Below are positions 41,839 through 43,649 of a DNA stretch of 43,649 bases, piece after piece (within the stretch, counting starts at the first letter, position 1; each line of letters starts with the position of its first letter). Below the pieces are notes generated by a model. That model saw only the letters and a program-made list of their open reading frames with translations. It ran no database searches and was not told the DNA's origin. This DNA is from Bacteroidota bacterium (GTDB taxonomy: Bacteria; Bacteroidota; Rhodothermia; Rhodothermales; Salinibacteraceae), in contig JAAAOT010000270.1 of the NCBI GenBank assembly GCA_009908725.1, forward strand, positions 1 to 43,649, read 5' to 3'. A program made the position numbers and the translations under genes.

Positions 41839-43647
41839 ATGACTTCCTCTGCGCTTCCACGATCCGCCACCTGGGCGGCCCTTGTCGCGCTCCTGCTGCT
41901 CACCGCCGCCGCCTGTGATTCGAGCGGAAGCAGCGATGTCCCGCCCGACGCACCGGCCGAGGTGGCACTCTCGTTCGCGGCGGACGCCTCATTCGTCGTC
42001 GGCGAAACCGTCGGCGTCACGGCGACCGTCACCGCAGACGATGACCCTGTCGCAGGCGACACGGTCGTCTTTTCCGGGGACGGCGCGTTTCAGCCGTCGA
42101 CCGCCATTACCGACGCCAACGGCGAGGCGACGACCGGCTGGACGCTGGCAACGGACCAGACCGGCGCTGACGCGCAGCGCGTGCGGGCCGAGGTGCCCGC
42201 GGGAGGAAATGCCGAGCAGCGCGTGTCGGTGAACCCCGGCGCGGTCGGCAGCATCACGGCGACCGCCGCCGACACCGTCATCGCCGTCGACAGCACGACA
42301 ACGCTCTCGATCGTGGACGTCGCCGACGAGTTCGGGAACGCCATCGCCGACCTATCGCGCTACACCTTCACCTGGGCCAGCGCCACGCCCGACAGCGCCG
42401 TCATCGAGGGCGACAGCCTCGGGACGGAGGTGACCGTCCGCGGCACGGGCGACGGACTCGCGCAGTTCTCGGTCTCCTCCGGCGGCGCCCCGAACGCGAC
42501 GGTCGCCGACGTCCAGAAGGCCGCGAAGGCCGCCGCGACCGACCTCGAGGTCGACGTGCGGCAGCAGGAGCTCCGCGGCGTGTGGCTCACGAACGTCGAC
42601 TCCAATGTGCTCGATAGCCGTGCAAACATCCGTGAGGCGATGGAATTTCTGGAGGCCAACAACTTCAACGTCGTCTTCCCCGTGGTCTGGAATAAGGCCG
42701 CGACCATGTATCCGAGCACAGTCATGGACACGCTGCTCAACGAGCCAATCGATCCCGCCTACGCCGGGCGCGATCCGCTACAAGAGATCATCGATGAGGC
42801 GCAGCCGCGCGGCATCGCGGTGATTCCGTGGTTCGAGTTCGGGTTCTCGTCGTCCTTCAGCCAGAACGGAGGGCCGATCATCGACAAATACCCGAGCTGG
42901 GCGGCGAAGGACGTCAACGGCGACCTGCTGGTGAAGAACGGCTTCGACTGGATGAACGCCTACAAGCCCGAAGTGCAGAACCTCCTGATGTCGCTCATCA
43001 TGGAGGTCGTCAACAATTACGACATCGACGGCATTCAGGGCGACGACCGCCTCCCGGCCAACCCGGTTGAGGGCGGCTACTCCGAGTTCACGAAAGAGCT
43101 CTACCGCTCGGAGCATGGCGGGCAGGATCCGCCGACGAACGAGCAGGATCCCGCGTGGAAGGAGTGGCGGGCCGACAAGCTCTCCGACTTCGGGGAGCGC
43201 GTCTTCGACAACGTGAAGGCGGTCGACCAGGACCTCATCGTGTCGTGGTCGCCGAGCCCGTTCTCGTTCGGCTACGACGAGTACCTGCAGGACTACCCCG
43301 AGTGGATCGAACGGGGCATCACCGATATCGCCCACCCGCAGCTCTACCGTCGCGACTTCCCGTCGTACCGGTCGCTCCTCAGCCAGCAGCTGAATATCAC
43401 CGATCGCGATCAGATCAACGTGGGCTTTTACCCCGGCGTTCTCCTCAAAGTGGGCGGCTACGTGGCCGAGCCGGACGACATGGTAAATGTCGTGCAGGAG
43501 AACCGGGCGAACGGCGTCTACGGCGAGGTCTTCTTCTTCTACGAAGGCCTGCGCGAGTTCAACGGCGACGTCCCCCAGGCCCTCGTCGAGCGAACGGTCT
43601 ACCGCGACCCGGCGCCGCTCCCGTTCCGCCGAGCCAGCCTCGACTGA
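41839..43647 (+). CDS. GHL10 (PF02638/COG1649) lipoprotein with N-terminal Ig-like domains, copy 2
   Basis: A 602-residue predicted lipoprotein (MTSSALPRSATWAALVAL..., lipobox AAAC, Cys at about 26). After a DSSGSSD linker come two Ig-like segments (about 35-135 and 135-235) of invasin/Big_1 character: DDPVAGDTVVFSGDGAFQPSTAITDANGEATTGW and ITATAADTVIAVDSTTTLSIVDVADEFGN. The GHL10 barrel then starts at ELRGVWLTNVDSNVLDSRANIREAMEFL and matches copy 1 motif by motif: NNFNVVFPVVWN, GIAVIPWFEFGF, DIDGIQGDDRLPANPVEGGY, VSWSPSPFSFGYDEYLQDYPEW, AHPQLYRRD and GEVFFFYEGLR. The gene ends two bases before the window edge. The Ig-like part may project the enzyme from the surface or bind polymer. Confidence 0.9.
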   Translation: MTSSALPRSATWAALVALLLLTAAACDSSGSSDVPPDAPAEVALSFAADASFVVGETVGVTATVTADDDPVAGDTVVFSGDGAFQPSTAITDANGEATTGWTLATDQTGADAQRVRAEVPAGGNAEQRVSVNPGAVGSITATAADTVIAVDSTTTLSIVDVADEFGNAIADLSRYTFTWASATPDSAVIEGDSLGTEVTVRGTGDGLAQFSVSSGGAPNATVADVQKAAKAAATDLEVDVRQQELRGVWLTNVDSNVLDSRANIREAMEFLEANNFNVVFPVVWNKAATMYPSTVMDTLLNEPIDPAYAGRDPLQEIIDEAQPRGIAVIPWFEFGFSSSFSQNGGPIIDKYPSWAAKDVNGDLLVKNGFDWMNAYKPEVQNLLMSLIMEVVNNYDIDGIQGDDRLPANPVEGGYSEFTKELYRSEHGGQDPPTNEQDPAWKEWRADKLSDFGERVFDNVKAVDQDLIVSWSPSPFSFGYDEYLQDYPEWIERGITDIAHPQLYRRDFPSYRSLLSQQLNITDRDQINVGFYPGVLLKVGGYVAEPDDMVNVVQENRANGVYGEVFFFYEGLREFNGDVPQALVERTVYRDPAPLPFRRASLD

Positions 43648-43649
43648 GG

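Overview
The window comes from a high-GC, Gram-negative, outer-membrane-bearing bacterium. Two SusC/SusD pairs, CarboxypepD_reg-like N-termini on TonB receptors, Bacteroidota-style lipoproteins and DUF4397 proteins, combined with high GC and acidic, arginine-rich proteins, point to Rhodothermota (Salinibacter/Longimonas-like halophiles). That placement is an inference from gene content, not from a marker phylogeny.

Layout. (1) 1-2.3 kb, plus strand: the 3' end of accD with a clean intrinsic terminator, then an outer-membrane beta-barrel gene split by one in-frame TAA. (2) 2.4-21.2 kb, minus strand: a run of 13 genes. In transcription order: a lipoprotein alpha/beta hydrolase, an acyl-CoA synthetase, an SDR reductase, an S15/CocE lipoprotein hydrolase, a TonB receptor, a PLP threonine/serine dehydratase, an exported S33 peptidase-like hydrolase, a second exported CocE hydrolase, an APC amino-acid permease, a 3-hydroxyacyl-CoA-dehydrogenase-family enzyme lacking the usual catalytic His, a BKACE (DUF849) beta-keto acid cleavage enzyme, a DUF4397 lipoprotein and RidA. 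This reads as a take-up, hydrolyse and catabolise island for an acylated, ester- or amide-linked amino compound or peptide. (3) 21.6-22.3 kb, plus: a DauR/YheO-type PAS-HTH regulator, divergent from the island; an inverted-repeat motif recurs at its start codon and in front of the TonB receptor. (4) 22.9-24.5 kb, minus: pckA.

(5) 25.0-43.6 kb: a carbohydrate-type utilisation region. A LacI regulator and a ROK sugar kinase (minus) are divergent from SusC1-SusD1-GHL10 lipoprotein-SSS symporter-truncated FAD oxidoreductase-SusC2-SusD2-GHL10 lipoprotein (plus). The SusC-SusD-GHL10 triad is therefore present twice; the second GHL10 protein carries extra Ig-like domains. Two kinds of LacI-type operator are visible: TGAAAACGTTTG (before lacI and in the lacI/susC1 gap) and TGGAAGCGCTT (twice before susC1, once before susC2).

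The two convergent gene junctions in the window (2.2-2.4 kb and 22.3-22.9 kb) each carry the same 32-bp loop-free perfect palindrome, seen nowhere else here. No tRNA, rRNA, CRISPR array, transposase or phage gene was recognised.
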